A stretch of DNA of 23,400 nucleotides from a virus: positions 1-23,400 of IMG/VR virus record IMGVR_UViG_3300050343_000126; one strand, written 5' to 3'. A program made the position numbers and the translations under genes. The notes beneath the pieces are model-generated. The model worked only from the letters and a program-made list of their open reading frames with translations. It searched no databases and was not told the origin of the DNA. Positions 22,268 through 23,400 of the stretch are shown piece by piece (the first letter of the stretch is position 1; the number at the start of each line of letters is the position of its first letter).

Positions 22268-22605
22268 ATGAAAACTACACACTTAACTGACAACATTTCC
22301 TTTACCTACAACGCTGAAGTTGCTATACACGTCGATTCACTGATAACCGCTCATGTGTCCGTATATAGTTACGTATTCCGAACCAAAGACAACAAGTGGT
22401 CTCTCGATCCTATGGACACTGAAATCGATTGGTTTTTAAACGGCGAACGTGTTTTATCACGGCGGCTTTAAAGAACTATACTTTAAAACTATATGGCGAA
22501 GATAAATACAATACATTACTTAATGATGTCCGCACTGAGGCCGAAAAACTGATTGAGGGTAGAGTATGCACTTCGTTCTCTGACATTTTACGAGATAAAT
22601 TATAA
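22268..22605 (+). CDS. Hypothetical protein with two one-base frame disruptions
   Basis: The ATG frame runs 67 aa (MKTTHLTDNISFTYNAEVAI and onward) to 22,471. Removing one T from 22,452-22,455 continues it as NGERVYHGGFKELYFK, and removing one A from 22,485-22,488 continues further as LYGEDKYNTLLNDVRTEAEK, to a TAA at 22,605, 111 aa in all. The start is in the AACTATG context. The reconstruction gives a beta-rich N-terminal half and a helical C-terminal half. No family recognised. The two breaks 33 bases apart make sequence error or decay more likely than recoding. Confidence 0.5.
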
Positions 22606-22624
22606 ACCAAATAAACTAATAACT

Positions 22625-22817
22625 ATGACAAATACTATAAAATTTTCAAGAACTAAAAAAGAGTTAAAATTAAACGGTGACTATACACGTTGGCTTCGAT
22701 CTTGCCAACCTGCCAAACAAGTTTGCCTATATATATGACGACGCTGAAGATCGAGACGGTATAACTAAGTGGTTCAATTACAAAGGCTTAACCTGGATCC
22801 GCAAGAAAGATTTGTAG
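22625..22817 (+). CDS. Small protein with one-base frame disruption
   Basis: The true start is likely the AACTATG at 22,625 rather than an upstream ATG at 22,553, which overlaps the previous gene in another frame. The frame reads MTNTIKFSRTKKELKLNGDY and ends at 22,738. The +1 frame from about 22,690 reads GFDLANLPNKFAYIYDDAED, then RDGITKWFNYKGLTWIRKKD, to a TAG at 22,817. Together 63 aa, with a Trp-rich basic end. Function unknown. Confidence 0.5.
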
Positions 22818-22820
22818 CGT

Positions 22821-22854
22821 TGCAATTTGAATACGCACTACATAAGATAATATA
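22821..22854 (+). promoter_or_regulatory. Phage promoter P7
   Basis: TGCA-N5-AATACG-N10-GATAATATA, starting 3 bases after the preceding stop and ending 23 bases before the ATG at 22,878. Confidence 0.8.
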
Positions 22855-22877
22855 TATGAATTTAAAATAATATAACT

Positions 22878-23069
22878 ATGCAAATTACAACTAAAGAATA
22901 CACTACATTACTACAATCCGTTTATCGCGGTAAGTTTTTATTAAACTATATAACCAAAGATATATTGACCAACCCTGATAATGTTATCAGCGATATAGAC
23001 CTTAAGTACTTAAAAACACGTATGAATACATTAACCGAAACAATAAATGAATATGAAGAAATTAAATAA
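22878..23069 (+). CDS. Hypothetical early protein
   Basis: 63 aa: MQITTKEYTTLLQSVYRGKF, then LLNYITKDILTNPDNVISDI and a helical end (LKTRMNTLTETINEYEEIK). All-helical, with no motif recognised. It is the only gene after promoter P7, with an AACTATG start and a 23-base leader. It is the last gene in the window and is followed by a non-coding region with the second three-stem element. Confidence 0.65.
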   Translation: MQITTKEYTTLLQSVYRGKFLLNYITKDILTNPDNVISDIDLKYLKTRMNTLTETINEYEEIK

Positions 23070-23214
23070 ATTTTTAACTGACTGTGCTCGGGCGGCAGCG
23101 TATGCTATACGCAAATGACCCTATAGTTTATTATTTATTAGTTAGTTCACAGCCCTTTGTGGTTCAGCGAAAATGTGATCAATGTACATTGCTGTGTAGT
23201 ACATAAAATATTAA

Positions 23215-23265
23215 GTGGTGTTCACTGGGACGGAGTGAAGTTAAATGACCTTGGGAGGTAACCAG
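23215..23265 (+). ncRNA. Three-stem structured RNA element, copy 2
   Basis: P1 TGGT (23,216-23,219)/ACCA (23,261-23,264), P2 TTCACT/AGTGAA (23,221-23,239, loop GGGACGG), linker GTTAAATG, P3 ACCT-TGGG-AGGT (23,248-23,259), then AACCAGCC as in copy 1. Only P2 has a new sequence, and it pairs perfectly. Confidence 0.55.
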
Positions 23266-23333
23266 CCACACATTATCGTAGCGAATAAATAACCGAGCGC
23301 TTTCTTTAAGCTGCTAGCAAATGTCTACGAGGA

Positions 23334-23400
23334 GGATAGGTATGGATGCCCCGACCGGGTGTGCTGCTGACGAGTATGAGGTTCGATTCCTCACTATCCA
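23334..23400 (+). tRNA. Partial or degenerate tRNA-like 3' end
   Basis: A textbook T-arm TGAGG-TTCGATT-CCTCA (23,377-23,393) is followed by CTATCCA at the window edge. CTATCC can pair with GGATAG at 23,334-23,339. Between them I cannot fold good D and anticodon arms, and only 37 bases are available, so a normal tRNA is not proven. It may be a tRNA hit by an indel, or a tRNA-derived attachment site. Confidence 0.3.

Larger units (their letters stand above)
23070..23400. other. Non-coding region with hairpins, three-stem element and tRNA-like end
   Basis: No gene found in 331 bases. It contains perfect hairpin GCGTAT-GCT-ATACGC (23,098-23,112), the 12-bp palindrome CAATGTACATTG (23,180-23,191), the three-stem element (23,215-23,265) and a T-arm-like sequence at the right edge. 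Confidence 0.6.

Noticed and set aside
22553-22738. 61-aa plus-strand open frame starting at 22,553.
   Set aside because: Its first 24 residues overlap the previous gene in another frame; the AACTATG start at 22,625 is better supported.
23221-23240. GGGACGGA in copy 2 of the three-stem element resembles the core of the glutamine riboswitch.
   Set aside because: Copy 1 has GGGATGAC instead, and in both copies the string is a hairpin loop plus stem, not the riboswitch junction.

Overview
This window is a piece of a tailed double-stranded DNA phage, most likely a marine phage of a Bacteroidota host. The evidence for phage is the capsid, scaffold, portal, terminase, holin and tail-fibre genes. 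The host guess is inference. It rests on AT-rich DNA, almost no Shine-Dalgarno sequences, A/T-rich leaders and family resemblance remembered from marine virome phages.

Layout. From 1 to about 18,720 every gene lies on the minus strand, so transcription runs right to left. In that order come a small basic protein, a tail-fibre module (two paralogues with the same MARISTY head, two larger fibres, two short accessory proteins), then groEL, groES, a winged-helix protein, a small HExxH metallopeptidase, several Lys/Arg-rich proteins and Cys-containing miniproteins, a 3-TM holin, small conserved proteins, a second GroES-like protein, a terminase small subunit candidate, the large terminase in two frames, the portal, an acidic scaffold-like protein and the major capsid protein (cut by the window edge). 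This is a late virion, packaging, chaperonin and lysis block.

From 18,722 to 19,109 there is a non-coding divergence region. From there to 23,069 all genes are on the plus strand and are tiny (30 to about 110 aa), of unknown function. They look like an early or accessory cassette array. Seven copies of one rigid 34-bp motif (TGCA-N5-AMYACG-N10-GATAWTATA) sit upstream of them and are almost certainly phage promoters. Nine of 14 starts share AACTATG.

The non-coding spacers are unusually structured. Two copies of a three-stem RNA-like element (19,602-19,650 and 23,215-23,265) keep their shape although one stem has changed sequence at four base pairs. Two copies of a second element (18,760-18,813 and 20,359-20,411) share stem and loop. 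A T-arm-like tRNA 3' end closes the window.

Eight places show a one-base frame change inside otherwise coherent coding sequence, most in homopolymers and seven in the +1 direction. The one in the large terminase (CCC CCC TAA) looks like a classic +1 recoding site. The cluster at 22.0-22.8 kb looks more like insertion-type sequencing error or recent decay. The sequence alone cannot settle which.
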